DNA of 64,000 nucleotides, from assembly GCF_003369915.1 (NCBI RefSeq), contig NC_046677.1, forward strand, positions 26,678,913 to 26,742,912, in the 5' to 3' direction. Shown here piece after piece: positions 24,510 through 36,974 of this stretch; within the stretch, counting starts at the first letter, position 1; each line of letters starts with the position of its first letter. The notes beneath the pieces were generated by a model, which was not told the origin of the DNA, did no database searches, and saw only the letters and a list, made by a program, of their open reading frames with translations. The position numbers were made by a program, and so were the translations under genes. Origin of the DNA: Drosophila miranda. Its lineage: Eukaryota > Arthropoda > Insecta > Diptera > Drosophilidae.

Positions 24510-25115
24510 GCTCTGTCTCTCTCTCTGGCACTCTTTCAGGGGCTATCATAAGAGCCACCAGGAGCCATGTCGCACCTCGCTTTAATATACATTGGGGGGC
24601 GTTCAGCGTCAGTGATGGATTTCATCCATCATGTTTTGAGTGCCGTTGAACGTGTATAGTGCATCTGACTATCGAGCACTCGGAAAAATAATCGAAGCTT
24701 CGCGACTTCCACCAAAGAAACAGCCTCGTTAAATTGGAATATTTCTTCACGATTTAGTGTGCATTCTAAAAGATATTTCTTCTATTAATACAACCCAAAT
24801 GGACATAATAGCCATCATGTATCCAAGACAATGGTCCGTACTATTTTTAAGCTCAACTTTTCAAAATCTGATGGCGCTATCGTATGCAATCCACCACTGA
24901 GCATTTGCTCAGCATCTGCTATGGCAAAAGAGTGCGCGAAGAGGAATTGAACCTTGATCTCTCTCTATCTTTGGCACTTACTCAGCATTGCCTTACCTAC
25001 AGTGTCTCTCGCTCCCACTCTCTCAAATAGTGGGAGTCTAATTCTAAACATAGAACCCTTTTTCGATCACTATTTTTGCATTTCTCAAACAAAATCGAAG
25101 CTTCGAAACTTGCTA
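24510..25115 (+). repeat. possible diverged direct duplication
   Basis: Two blocks share ordered words: a CTCTCTCT tract followed by TGGCACT (24513 and 24956), and ATCGAAGCTTCG followed by ACTT and an ACAAA-type end (24692 and 25090). The spacing is about 400-440 bp. Similarity is patchy and the call is weak. Confidence 0.25.
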
Positions 25116-25199
25116 CAAAACCGAAGTTTTACTCCTTCCCCGCCACGAGATCTATGGCAATCATTTCCCCTCCCCAAGTAGGTTAATCGGCTCCACCTT

Positions 25200-28100
25200 C
25201 ATTACGATCAATCAGTGATTGAACTTTCCACCTTTAGGGCAGGTCTGAAACCCAACCCAGCCCAACCTCTGGCCCCAAATTAGTCTTAAGCCTCTGGGTC
25301 ATGCTCACACCTCACGCACGAGTTTTCTTTGAAGTTTTTTTTTTGTTTCTGGCGCCAGTTTTAAGTGGAGGAGCATGTGTATCTGGGATGCAGCAGACTT
25401 CAATTTTGTATCTGGGATGCACCAGAGTTTGTATCTGGCATTAGGCCAGCCCTAACCTTAGATAGCAATTAATCAAACGAGTGGTTGGAGGACGGGGAGT
25501 AAACTCAAGTCCAATCGAGAATCGAATCTGTGTTTGAGTACATCTCTAATGCAGTGGAAATTGTTTATAAATTAATGTTGCTCTACACACCACAAAACAC
25601 ACACACACACACTCAGAGCAGAGCGGAGAAGGCTTCTCCCCTACTCGTACGAAATCTAATTGAAAATGTGGTTTGGAAAATTTCATTTACCGAAAATCAG
25701 ATCCTTCGATTTGTTGTTTCTTCCATCAATTTGCAATTGTAACCGCAAATGAAGTCAGAGTCACAGAAGAACAGGATATGAACTGCATGGAGAGCAGAGC
25801 ACATTATGAGTTACGGACAATTGCACAAGCAGCAGTCAAGACCCCACCCTACCCCCTGCCAGCATTATAAAGGTCCCCCTTCCAGACCATTGTGTCTGTC
25901 CTCCCACCTCCTGCCCGCCCATTGTGTCTCTCGGCCTGTCCCTGAGGTGAAGAGAAGCCAACAAGAGCAATTATTAACCATAAACAATTGAGAAATTCCC
26001 ACAGTTCTAGTGGGGGTTCGGGTTTCGAGAGAACGGAGAAGGGAGAATCCCTCCCCTCATACATGGTCCCAGGCGGCCGGCCTGGTCGTCTCTCCCTTAG
26101 GTAAGAAGGAAAGAACAGCTGTATAAGCACTGCGGGGCGGCCCCGGAAAGTGTTCCGCTTGAGGGTGGTGCCCCTTGGTTGCCCCCAGGAGCAGCAGGTT
26201 GCAGAAAGGAAAACTTGTTGAACTCTGGATCTGAAACTGGACGACGATGACGATGTTTTCGTCCCGCTTCGTTGACTTCCTACCGGACAGAGTGCGGTGA
26301 GGGGTGGCTGGCAGAGAGGGGGGTTGGGTCTTGAAGACATACAACTTAACCCAAGGGAGTGCCTGCCCCGGGAAGTGTCCTCATCATCATCATGGTTCGT
26401 CATCATCAACCTCGTTCAGACAAAATATCTGTTAGCACAAGTCAAAGGAGGAGGGTAAGGGGAAATTAGGTGGGAAAAGGAGGTATTACCAAGGATAAGG
26501 GGGATGATATAAGGGGAAAAATGAGGGTGGTAAGGGTACTCTTTCTACCGGTGGTATTTTACTGTCGTTAAAGTGGGACGTTGGCTATATTTGCATCGGT
26601 TTTTGTACTTAAATAAAGATGGTTTTTATTGACAGACAGTTTTGTCGTTTTCACAGATGATGGTCCTACTTTTATTCATTGATGTCTTAGAAGAAAGGAA
26701 TAGTATTCAAATAATACCCCAAATTCAAGTCTCCTCATGGGAATGGTTCTTTTTCCCGATGGAAGAAGATATTCTATGCTAAAGCCACTTTCAAAAGTGT
26801 ACCAAAAAGTACCAAAGAAATGCATGGGCGTTACTATTTATATTCTCATTGCTTCTATTCCAACGGTTTTAATCAGCATAAAAGCTGTTTGTTTTTCCTC
26901 AAGAACCATCGGTGGAAAACCTATGGTGTAACATCAGATCCGTTGCCCGCAAAGCTAAACAGTTTTCCGTTTAAATCAAAGTCCACCCACGGCTGGGGTT
27001 ACTGGTTCGAACTATGTATTTTCTGTCTCCCTGTCTCTCTCTTTGAACAATAAACAAAATCAAATTTCTATAAACAAAAACAGTTTCTGCAATTTCCAAA
27101 TGCCAAAAAGGGTCATCAGGTGTACAAACAACAAAGCCCCCGTGCCGTACCGCACCGTAGCGTCCTGCAAGAAGCAAAACCAACAAATAGAGACTGGCAG
27201 AGTGGCTCAAGGCATGAGGGGGAGGGGGACGCTCTGGAGACAGTAAGGCTCAAGGGGTTGTCCGGGCAACCCTGAAGACCAATTAATTGCAACCATGAAA
27301 AAACAGTTGACGGTCTTCCTTAAGTAAGCAAGTGTATTTGTTAGAGGGGTGTGGCCTGGCTGGGGGCAAGATTGGGGTGTAGGATTGGGGTGAAGTGCTG
27401 CGGTGCCAAGACAAACGAGTTGGCCACTTCAAACGCGAGTCATTGACACAAAAGGGCAGGCGGGCAGGGGAGACGACAGGTTTGCAGAGGGTGTGGATGA
27501 TGAAGTGATAAGAAAGCCGGCTGGGAACCAAGGGTAACACTCGGGAGACCGCAAATTGAAACTCTAAGTGATGCGGGAACATAGAAATGGGAACTATGGA
27601 TACTTAGGGATACATTTGATGATATAAGATGTCTGAAAAGTAGTACCAATTCGGGAAACCCAACTCTCTTATACCCCCATCTTTTCCATCCTTTTTCCAT
27701 CGATTTCTTTTACTCTCATTGCCCAGTAGCTGGCTTGTGCCCTGATTATCGTGTGGCATGCCCCTACTGGTACTGCTACTGCCACTGCCACATGCCATTG
27801 TTGCCACTTTCACGGTTCGAGCTTTTTTGGTCAATTTGTGCGAGATCCATATCGCGGTGCTGGCAATTTGGCAAACTTTTTGATGTATCAATAACAAGTC
27901 GCATCTCTGGCTCGCCGGAGAGACCCACTGGCCAGGGGCCACCTTCTCCAGAGCTCTGCTCTGCCCCCTCCGGAGTTGCCACCGGCTAACCAGTTGTCCA
28001 CATATGAGGTCACATAACGGGACTCTTGTGGCAGACTCTGCCTCTGCCGGTCTCTTCACCTCCTCCTCCTACTGCTGCTGCCTCGCCTGCGATGTGGCTG

Positions 28101-30900
28101 CAACGACGCGTCGTGCTGCAGGCCAAAAACAAGTCCCAACAATTGCCTCAATTTGGCTCTGACTTTGTTGTTCAGCTGCTGCCCCTGCCCCTGCCACTGA
28201 CACTGCCACACGTTGCATGCGTCTCTCATAACGGTAACCGGTACATACCCCTCCCCTCCTCCTCTCTGCTTGTCGCGTTGTTAATTAATTTGGCATCAAG
28301 GCGTGCCAAAAAAAGAAAAAACAAAATAAGAGAAGAAAAATAATTTTTATTGGAGACCCCAAGAGAGGGAGAGAAAGAGAACGAAATGTTGGCCAAGGCT
28401 AATAGAGTTGGCCACAGTCTCATCATAGATACGACAAAAAAGCTTTCAAGCCTACATAAACGGATTTTTGGTCTTTGGAATAGGATGCAAAAATGTTTTT
28501 GGTATCAAATCTGGGAAGATTGGACCCTGCTGATGCCCTGGAAAAAAGATTTCATATATTCCAGATAGTTTGAGATAAGATTACAAGCAGTTGATGCCTA
28601 ACTGGAGCTGGAAATGGATCCTACATTCAATATTCAACGTTTGTAATTGATGGAAGATCTCTTAGCAGATCTTAGACACATGTACCTGCTGTATATCCCT
28701 CTTTAGTGGACTTTAAAGCACCATTTTTTAGGTTATATGGCCAGCTCTACTAGCCTCAAAATACCGATCAAAGAGAGCATTTTTCAAGTCGAAACCAACC
28801 ACAAATTTAACCAAAAATAGACACCAGTCCCCAGTGACTGGATGCAATCATTGAGGTGTGATGGAAATTTCTCCGGAGAACCAAACTTTTCACAGAAATT
28901 AGACGATTTTCGGTAGCTTCGAATTTGTGGGCCTGGACTTTTTGTTCAGTTAAGTAGGAAGCTACTTTTTCCCCCTCCAACCTCAAAGGAGAGAGATAGA
29001 GGGACAGACACACTGTTGTTGATACATTGGCCCCGAAATTTCTGGGTATTGTTGTGGCAACTCAATCGTCCTCCGATTGCGTCCTGCTGCTGCGGCAGAG
29101 TCGAATGGGGGCCAAATCGTACCTCATTCTCGTAGTCGTACTCGTACTCGTACTCGTCCTCGTTGTCGTCCTGCCACTTGCTACTAATTGAGCGCCAGTT
29201 GCAGTTGTGGATGCAGTTGGCAGAGTCCGAATCGAGTTCGAGGTTGGATGGACCGTACCCGGACCCCCAATCCAATTATGCAGCCCAGCCCCCACTCTGT
29301 GATGCTCCTGATGGTTAGGCATTTCCTCAATTGCCGACACACTAAACAGGAAAAGCTGACCAAAGCATTTTCCGACCGATCCACATTTCCATTTCGTTTG
29401 CCTTGAGCTTTCTCTCCCTCTCTCTCTCTCTCTCTCTCTGTCTGTCTATGTGTGTGTTTTCCCCGCTTTTCTTTGCTTTGTGTTTGCTTTTGGCACTCAT
29501 CTGCTTTTGCTGTTGTCTATTGTCGGCCTTTCTGCTTTTCTGTGGTGCGCTGTCCTTCTGACTTTCTGCTTCTGCATTTCATTCACGTAAAATCTGCAAA
29601 TTAAACCACCGAAAATTATTAATTTCCAGAGACGTGTTTCGTGTTAACCCATTGTTGAACCCCCCCCCAGTCCCTGACATACCCCGCAATACCAATACTC
29701 ATCCCGAAATCCTCATTCCCCTGGCATTTTCTCGATTTCTCTTTCTAGTTTTCTACTTCCTTTTCTTGGTATACTCTTAAAAAGGGTATTACGATGCAGA
29801 AGGACACAAAAAGATACTCAAATAGTAGATACATACATCTCAATATTTTCCATTCCTATCGATTGTTTCTTAATTCTTGAAACTATCTTTGTGAAACTCT
29901 TCCCAGATCCCATTTATTGCTGGAAAATGTATATAACTCAGAACTCTAAGATTAGAACCCCTATATCATAAGTAGAATCGTTCAAAACTCAAGACTTTCT
30001 GAAGAAAACCAAACCCAATTCTTTCATCAAATTCTTCTTTTAGGCAATCAATAATCCCTGAAAAATATACAAAATCGAATGACTATGTATATCATTTAGG
30101 AACCAAGAACGACTAATCTCCAAGAGTATTTAAGCCTTTGTTTCAATAAAAATCGATCTTTTTCCTTCCCATCCCTTTGGGGGAATCACTTCCGTTTTCA
30201 TTTTGCGTTGGTTTCTTTCTTGCAATTAGCAAAATGTGCTTGTTGGCCATAATTGCTGTTGGCCAACAAATGATATGAGCACACACCTAGTCCTAGCCCT
30301 ATTATGTCCTCTCGCCCCTTTCCACCCACTGCCCTCCCCCCCTCCATAGCCACTGCATTTTGGGATAATTGTAAACGTCGATTGGTGGTTGGAGGAGTTT
30401 CTGTCGGTTTCCTTAGTTCTTTTTCTTTTCCTTTCTCTTCGGCGGTTGGGGCCTCAATTAGCAGCTCGATTCTGGCCAATTTGCACAAGGCCAGTGGGAA
30501 GTAGCCCCACACTGACCACACACCCACCAGCACCTGCGAAAATGAGCAATTTTTGCATGTGAGTGGCCGGTCTGAGGTCTGAGAAACGCTTTTCCTTGAA
30601 ACTTCTTAGAGGTTTTTCATTCTGTAATTCTTATTCGGGGGAGGAATGGGTGTAAAATGAGTAGAGAGTGGTGTGGGGCTTTGGGTAGTTAAAGAGGTTT
30701 GGTTAAACGTTGTCGGTAGTCGGTTTTATCCGACTCTTTTCCAAGGCAGACCAATGACCCTTATAGGCCGGAGGAAAGACCTTTCTTGAGGTTTTCTTGT
30801 CGCTAACGAAATGATGGAATCTTGGGGGAAGAACTATAATACGAATCCTCGTATTATCTATAATTTAACCATAAAAACGTTTCACATGTTTACCCATTTC
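25200..30900. other. intergenic, with TC microsatellite and one exon-like acidic stretch
   Basis: Non-coding on the whole. A (TC)10 run lies at 29419-29439. A - strand stretch at 29120-29270 looks exon-like (acidic Asp/Glu/Tyr repeat) but could be a GAGTAC-type simple repeat; it is discussed as a finding. Confidence 0.5.
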
Positions 30901-31005
30901 TTATCCTATTTTCATTTCTAATTTTATTTATTTTTATTTATTTATTAAATTAACAAATTATCTGTTAATAATGGTACTTCGTTACTAAAGGCGGAAAAAG
31001 ATAAG

Positions 31006-31587
31006 TTAAAAGTTAGCTAAATTTAAATGATTATAAATATTGCATGCAATTAGTTTAAGAGACAGTTCAGGGGATAGGGTTTGACAGAGGGAGTTATAAT
31101 TATGGCATAAAACCCTAAAAGGTTCATGATCAGCATAATTAGACCTACATATGGATAGACGGATAGGCCTAAAAGTACGGGTAGGTCTGGATGGAACGGC
31201 CAAGTCAATCTGACCCAAGAGAGTTTGGGAGTCAACAGTCCCAAGAAGGAGCTTGTGCACGAACATTACGCCATTGCATATTCTGCGATGGTGCAACGAC
31301 GGCAGGTCAATAAGATTTAGCCTAGACCGGTAGGGTGGCAAGATTCTACCCGAGTCCCAGTTAAAGTTCCGAAGGGCAAAAATTAAAAATTGCTTTTGCA
31401 CGGATTCAATAACAGCCTGCTGCTCTTTATACTGCGGGCTCCACACACAAGAACAATACTCCAATATAGGACGTACTAACGAGATGTACAGTTGTTTCGT
31501 AACGTACGGGTCGTCAAACTCCTTGGACCAACGCTTGATGAACGCTAAAACAAACATCATTTGAACTCGAAATTCGCTCAAGGACAT
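31006..31587 (-). pseudogene. CR1 RT C-terminal region (broken)
   Basis: A 193-codon open stretch carries the typical post-palm region of CR1/Jockey RTs: LYISLVRPILEYCSCVW, then a long Leu-rich tail with LSICRSNYADHEPFRVL near the end. It overlaps the RT palm frame by about 70 bp in another frame. A small deletion with frameshift therefore removed the thumb-side DLGV-type segment around 31580-31620. Not functional. Confidence 0.8.
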
Positions 31588-32059
31588 GATTTCCTAGAAC
31601 ATATGAGACAAAATGAGGAGCGCGACGGTAAAATGTCATAAGTTTGCATTTGGAAAGGTTCAGAAAAAGAAGATTAGTTGAACACCACAATAGTAGTTCA
31701 CTTAGATCAAGTTGAAGGCGTGTGTGCAAATACCAATCAGAGTAAGAAAGACAGATTTTGACATCATCAGCATACATTAGTGTAGTAGAGTATGTTATAA
31801 CTTGAGGAAGGTCGTTCACAAATAAAATAAACAGAAGCGGGCCCAGATGACTTCCCTGTGGCACACCTGAAGTAACATTAACAGTATTTGACAACACGTT
31901 AGAAAACAAAACACGTTGAGTACGGTTAGAGAGATAGGACAAAATCCAATCTAGAAGATTCGTTGGGAACCCTAATAAAGAGAGCTTTTGAATAAGCAGA
32001 GCATGGTTCACAGAATCGAATGCCTTGCTGAAGTCCGTAAAAACTACATCCGTCTGCAA
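31514..32059 (-). pseudogene. CR1 reverse-transcriptase palm (truncated)
   Basis: The open stretch shows RT motifs in order: VVFTDFSKAFDSVNH (first catalytic Asp), SGVPQGSHLGPLLFILFVND, and the YADDVK catalytic box, followed by LNLSKCKLMTF. The N-terminal fingers (motifs 0-2) are missing because of a deletion near 32060-32110. The end runs out of frame near 31590. Confidence 0.85.
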
Positions 32060-32250
32060 ACCAATTTATGTGACAAGGAGCCATGGAACTGTCAGCACCT
32101 CCAGATTGTGTACACTCCAGTGATATCAACAAAGTTGGATGGTAAGGATCTTCAGGGAGAGATATTGGGCTTGCTCTAGATACAGTAGCAAGAGAACCAT
32201 CGTTAACAAAAACGAGGTCAAGAAGTCTGTCCCTAATGTTTTTACAGACA
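32060..32250 (-). pseudogene. CR1 endonuclease C-terminal remnant
   Basis: In the frame one off from ORF1's end, the - strand reads KNIRDRLLDLVFVN and then EDPYHPTLLISLE, like the last part of an apurinic endonuclease-like domain (LDLVF...DHHP-type). It is about 45 residues and is fused out of frame to ORF1. Confidence 0.6.
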
Positions 32251-32259
32251 ACGGCGTGG

Positions 32260-32692
32260 CATGCCTACACGGAAATGCTTCCGATGGATGAAGGTGGGAG
32301 GCAGGCGTACCAATCGGATTAGGTTGCAAGAGATTGGTATCATTATGCGGAATTTTCCGTCTAGGCGATTCGCTCAAGAGTTTGAGCCCAAGAAACTGTG
32401 ATTCAAGGGCAAGAAATTTCTCGTTGAGAGCCACAAATTGTTTCCGGACATCCAGAAACCCAGTTCGAGTCTGTCTCATAAATGTGCGCATTTCGGCCTC
32501 AATCTCCCGACAAGCCAGACATGACCAAGACAGGCCCATGCGTTTCGAGATCAGATCATTCAGCCGGCCAAAATTTCCACCACCAGCACATTTTATGTGG
32601 GCAAAATTGTCGCACAGCCAGCAGCTAAGAAATGAATCACCAATGATAACACCACCGAGTTCACATTTCTTTGCACTACAAACGATTGCCAT
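32260..32692 (-). pseudogene. CR1 ORF1 with PHD-like zinc finger
   Basis: From the likely native Met (MAIVCSAKKC) the frame has a C4HC3 pattern: C-x4-C-x13-C-x2-C-x4-H-x2-C-x22-C-x2-C. A coiled-coil-like helix (EIEAEMRTFMRQ..., FLALESQFLGLKLL) follows. The last ~30 codons of the open frame (to 32126) are endonuclease DNA read in the wrong frame, which marks the deletion junction near 32250-32275. Confidence 0.75.
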
Positions 32693-33299
32693 TATTGACA
32701 GCAGTAGAATCACTGTGCACGAATAATAAGAGAACGGAGTGAGATCGCAGGTAAAGTAGGAGAGCAGACAGCAGAGCGAGCCAGACAATCAGCTGCAGCG
32801 GCAATAATTCAAAGCAGATGATCCAACGAAGTGCAGAAAACGAGCAGTAAACTCACCAAAGCAGAGACACAAAAGAAAAGTCCACAGAGAGGGAGAGTAT
32901 AGGCAATCCAGAGAGAGTGAGAGCAACAATGCGAGAAGCCCGCGTATGCTCACGAGAGAGTGTGGGCGATGCAAACGCTGATGCGCGAGAACAGTGCACA
33001 CCGAAGAAGCGAGAACGAAAAGCAGACTGGGCAAAAAACAATAACAAATTGCCTGCACGAGTCCGATGTGTTACGTTGCAATATTGAATTTATATTTAAC
33101 ACTTGTTTACAAACAAAACACTGGTGGTTAACACAAAGTAGAATCAAATTAAAGAGATGCGATAATAAATCAAAACAAAAAAACAACAATGTTGTATGAT
33201 ATTTAGGCAAAGGGCGGAGAATGCGGGAGCAAGAAAAAAAACACAACCGGCTTAAGCAAGAGCTAGAAGCGACAGTTCCAGACAAACTTCATCCCTCAC

Positions 33300-34640
33300 T
33301 TGTTTTAAAAATTTCTTAAGCGAATTATATCCCATTTTTAATAGGGATAATAACTACAATACTCATAGTTTTTCCATTAGTTCCATCACTTTTCTTACTT
33401 ATTTTCCTTATATTTCCCACATCACTTTCTACATTCCTCTCCCAATATTATGTGGGATATCCTCCCTTATTATCAACCAATTCCACCCTTAATTTAGTAC
33501 TCAATTTGGGGTATAATTACGTGCCGTATTTTAGTATTTCTTCGGCTGTTTCATCTTCTAATTTAATTTATTCCTTGCCTAATTACCTGCTCTAAAATAT
33601 TCCATTCTTCTAATGTTTCAACTAATTTTACCCTAGTTTTTGACTAAATATCTTAACAATATTCTTTTTTAACAGCTAGCTTTATCCATACCTTATTTGA
33701 TGTTTGATATCTTATTATTTCTTATAAAAATCGTAGCCAAAAAAATACCCTTATTTCAGTTGGGTTTTCGCTCTGACCCCAAATCTCCCCTTAAAGTGTG
33801 TGTCTTGGGTTTAACTTCAATCTAATATTAAAACTATTTTGTGGCTTCAAATAGACACAGACCACCAGCCCCCTCTCCCCACTGGGAGAGCGATAAAAGA
33901 GGAAATTGCCGGGCAAATTGTGTTTCGTAAATGTCAAATGAAATATGCAATGCATCTAATGGATTAACAGACTCTCTGAAGCATCAATGCTTCAAACTCT
34001 CCCTCCATGAGGGGAAGAGTGGGAGCGGTTTCCAGAAGATATCAACGAGGGGGTGTGGCTACTGTGAGGAGCAGGAGGAGATCGAGTGGGTGGTCCGGTA
34101 CTTTAACTAAAAAGTTGCCAATTACTTTTTAGTTTTTCCCCCTCCCCCACCCCTCCCAAGGCAAAAGTTTGCCAAAGTTTTTAGTTGTGTTTCACAGAAA
34201 AATTGTAAAATTCTATGATGAAATTTAAAAACAATTTTAATCTGAATTTTTAAACTTTATTACATAAAAAAGGTTTTGATATACTAAATTTGTAAGTATT
34301 TAGGCCATCCATGAAGGTGTTTATACTTTTATTTCTCTAAGAAAAGTGGATATTATTAATATTATCTCTATATATATTGGAGATCATATCATATGAGAAG
34401 TGTCGCTGGGCTCTTCAAGAATACTCCCCCGCGTTCGCTTTTATTTTGAGCTTTTAGCTTATGGAAACAGACGATCAGATTTTCCTTAAAAATTAACTAA
34501 AAGATCACCTAGTCCATAGCCGATTATTTTTTCGATACCTTGAACTATAAACCCTATGAATTTTATTGAATATAAGGCCGGGGTCGTTTTTGAAAGCAAT
34601 TGGAATTCATTGTTGAAGTTTAATATTAACAAAGGCTTTT
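33300..34640. other. intergenic, AT-rich
   Basis: AT-rich DNA with pyrimidine runs next to the CR1 5' end. No gene seen. Confidence 0.6.
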
Positions 34641-34654
34641 TTTCAAATAATCAA

Positions 34655-34885
34655 AATATCGTGCTGGACCGTGCGTGCATTTTCGTGCCGTTTTGGGTCT
34701 TGTCAAACCATTTCAGTGCATGCCCATCTCTAGCGTAGAACACTCTTTCACTCTTTCTCTCTCTCTCCTTTTGACACGAAGCATTCATGTGTAAGAGTAA
34801 AAGAGATGCATACATAAGTCGGCCGACGGCTGACAACAGCGCAGTCGCGACATCAGTCACTGCGCGCTGAATTCTGCCTTGTTTC
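34655..34885 (-). repeat. inverted copy of the 389-bp repeat
   Basis: Read on the - strand this block has, in order, a CAGCCGnCGGCnGAC-like part, TTATGTnTGCATCTCT plus TTACTCTTA, AAAGGAnAGAnAGAG-like purines, and GCACGGTCCAGCACGATAT, matching the direct copies at 36195-36973. It is more diverged than those two are from each other. Confidence 0.7.
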
Positions 34886-34889
34886 TGCG

Positions 34890-36040
34890 TCGACGTCGAC
34901 GCCGCTGGCGCATTTTTGCTTCGAAAATTAACGGCCGCAGCTGTAAAAACGGCTGGTGTTTTTTGAGAAGAAGGAAAAGAGACTGATGTATCGGAAAAAT
35001 AGAAACAGATCAAATATTTTAAATTTCGAATGGAATAAGTCATTAAGTGGAAAAATGATAAACGGAGTGCAAAAAATCCTTCCTTTTACGGTGACAAAAG
35101 CCGGAGAAATTACGACGCTTTCGTATAATTATTTACAAAATACGTACATACGTATTGTGGAAGAGCTCTGTTTGAGATAGAGCCGCGGCCCTTGCCGCCT
35201 CTCACAGCGTTCCTTCTCCTTTTTGTTCGCTTTGTTGTAATTCGATTCACGAAAGAGAAGAAGAAAACACTTGAGGGATGCATTTTAATGGCTGCTATAG
35301 GAAGGAGGTGCAGTGCGGCGGTTGCCTGCTCATTCGCTTCGATTAGAACGCAATTTTCCTTCTACTTCCCCAACTCTTGCCATTGTTGTGCCACGAGAAC
35401 GATTCGAAATTGCTCCATAAGGAACTCAATGGGAATTAAAATGTTGATTCGTTTGTTTGTTTGGTTTGATTTTGGGCTTATCGCACATGAAGGAGGAACT
35501 GTTGGCGGGTGGAGAAATCAGAGAAGCAGCCCAAGAAAACGAAGCACTTGGCGCTGAACAATAAGAAATACTGAACCAATTGGTTTTTTCTTTTTTCGGA
35601 GGTCCCACTGTGACCGTCACTTGAGTGACGCCCCCTGCCCCACCAACCAAAAATCTATGTACATACATATTCCCTTTTGTGCGAGTCATCATCCGCTCCA
35701 CATCCCCATCTTTTCTATTTCCCCGATTTATTCTCCCTCTCTCTAATTTAATTTCCAATTGCTCATATAATCCGTTATGTGGGGTGGGCTTTTTTCAAGT
35801 ATTTGTCATAAAATTTGATGCGTAAATAATATCCAAAATGTAACGGAAAACATTTTTTGTAATTGTCTGAAGGGGGGACAACAGGAAAATGGTACAGAAG
35901 GTGAATTCATTCATTTCATTGTCTAACATTTCTAATATGTTCTGGTATTGTTAGAAAAGGAAATGTAACATATGTGAAGCGTATTAAGAATCTTTAGAAA
36001 ATGCTTGTCAGTTGCACAAATTCGTTGTTTGTATGATATT
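34890..36040. other. non-repeat spacer
   Basis: Starts with a tandem palindrome GTCGACGTCGAC (34889-34900). No coding-like frame except the short spliced candidate just downstream. Confidence 0.5.
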
Positions 36041-36049
36041 ATTTGTAAA

Positions 36050-36189
36050 ATGGATGAACGCAAAGGAACGGTAGGATTTGGGTCTTATAAGGTAAGTTTC
36101 ATTGGTTCCGGTTCGGAATCGCAATTAAAATGATTATTTTATGAGTGCAGGGTATTGCAAGGGTCGAGCATTTCCAAGAACCGAATTAG
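36050..36189 (+). CDS. possible tiny spliced ORF (26 aa)
   Basis: ATG at 36050 opens 14 codons (MDERKGTVGFGSYK). They end exactly at a GTAAGTTT donor (36092), and a 59-bp intron ends in GTGCAG at 36150. The frame continues in phase (GIARVEHFQEPN) to TAG at 36187. The frame is also open upstream of the ATG to about 35978, so this may be the 3' end or a fragment of something longer. The 389-bp repeat begins 6 bp after the stop. No family is recognised. Splice sites and intron length are typical for fly, but chance is possible. Confidence 0.25.
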
Positions 36190-36194
36190 CAAGG

Positions 36195-36583
36195 CGAAGA
36201 TTCAGCCGACGGCGACTGAGGTTACGACTGCGCGGCCCAATTATGTGTGCATCTCTCTTACTCTTATATACATGTGCACACATGTATAATGTATGAAAAC
36301 CCACCCTTTACTGCTACGCACCAAAAGGAAAGAAAGAGAGAGATGGTCACTAGAGCCCAGCACGGTCCAGCACGATATATGTACATACATATGTATATAC
36401 ATATATGTATATAAACTAATTAAATATATAATAAAACACGGTCCCTGCTTAACTAATCTAATTCTGACAAAAGTCGCACAAACATATGCATATGTGGGAT
36501 ATATATGTATTTTCACCGAAAATCTGTGTGTTTTTTTTAAATATAATGAATAATTTGATTATATAATATATTTATCATATGTA
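36195..36583 (+). repeat. 389-bp direct repeat, copy 1
   Basis: Begins CGAAGATTCAGCCGACGG. It contains a purine tract (GAAAGAAAGAGAGAG), the GCACGGTCCAGCACGATAT word and a palindrome-rich TATATGTATA block, and ends in AT-rich sequence. It is almost identical to the next unit. Confidence 0.95.
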
Positions 36584-36972
36584 CGAAGATTCAGCCGACG
36601 GCGACTGAGGTTACGACTGCGCGGCCCAATTATGTGTGCATCTCTCTTACTCTTATATACATGTGCACGCATGTATAATGTATGAAAACCCACCCTTTAC
36701 TGCTACGCACCAAAAGGAAAGAAAGAGAGAGATGGTCACTAGAGCCCAGCACGGTCCAGCACGATATATGTACATACATATGTATATACATATATGTATA
36801 TAAACTAATTAAATATTTAATAAAACACGGTCCCTGCTTAACTAATCTAATTCTGACAAAAGTCGCACAAACATATGCATATGTGGGATATATATGTATA
36901 ATTTTTCACCAAAAATCTGTGTGTTTTTTTTAAATATAATGAATGTACATAATATACATACATATGTGCATA
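36584..36972 (+). repeat. 389-bp direct repeat, copy 2
   Basis: Starts at the same CGAAGATTCAG. It differs from copy 1 by a few substitutions and small indels and diverges only near its end. The near identity implies recent duplication. The same 83-86-aa frame is open in both copies, as expected for a duplication; it is not evidence of a gene. Confidence 0.95.
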
Positions 36973-36974
36973 AA

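Larger units (their letters stand above)
30918..33295 (-). mobile_element. CR1-type non-LTR retrotransposon, internally deleted
   Basis: About 2.4 kb on the - strand, with both ends apparently present: a 5' UTR-like part (about 32790-33295), a PHD-finger ORF1, a remnant of the endonuclease, a partial reverse transcriptase with its C-terminal region, and a 3' tail of AAATAAAT-type short repeats (30918-30952) typical of CR1-group elements. ORF1 with a PHD-like finger, rather than a CCHC gag, fits the CR1 clade. Most of the endonuclease and the front of the RT are missing, and the frame is broken at least three times, so the copy is dead. The boundaries are approximate; I could not identify a target-site duplication. 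Confidence 0.85.

Noticed and set aside
20805..24840. ATGTATCCAAGACA shared at 20805 and 24828
   Set aside because: A single shared 14-mer is expected by chance in 64 kb, and flanks do not match.
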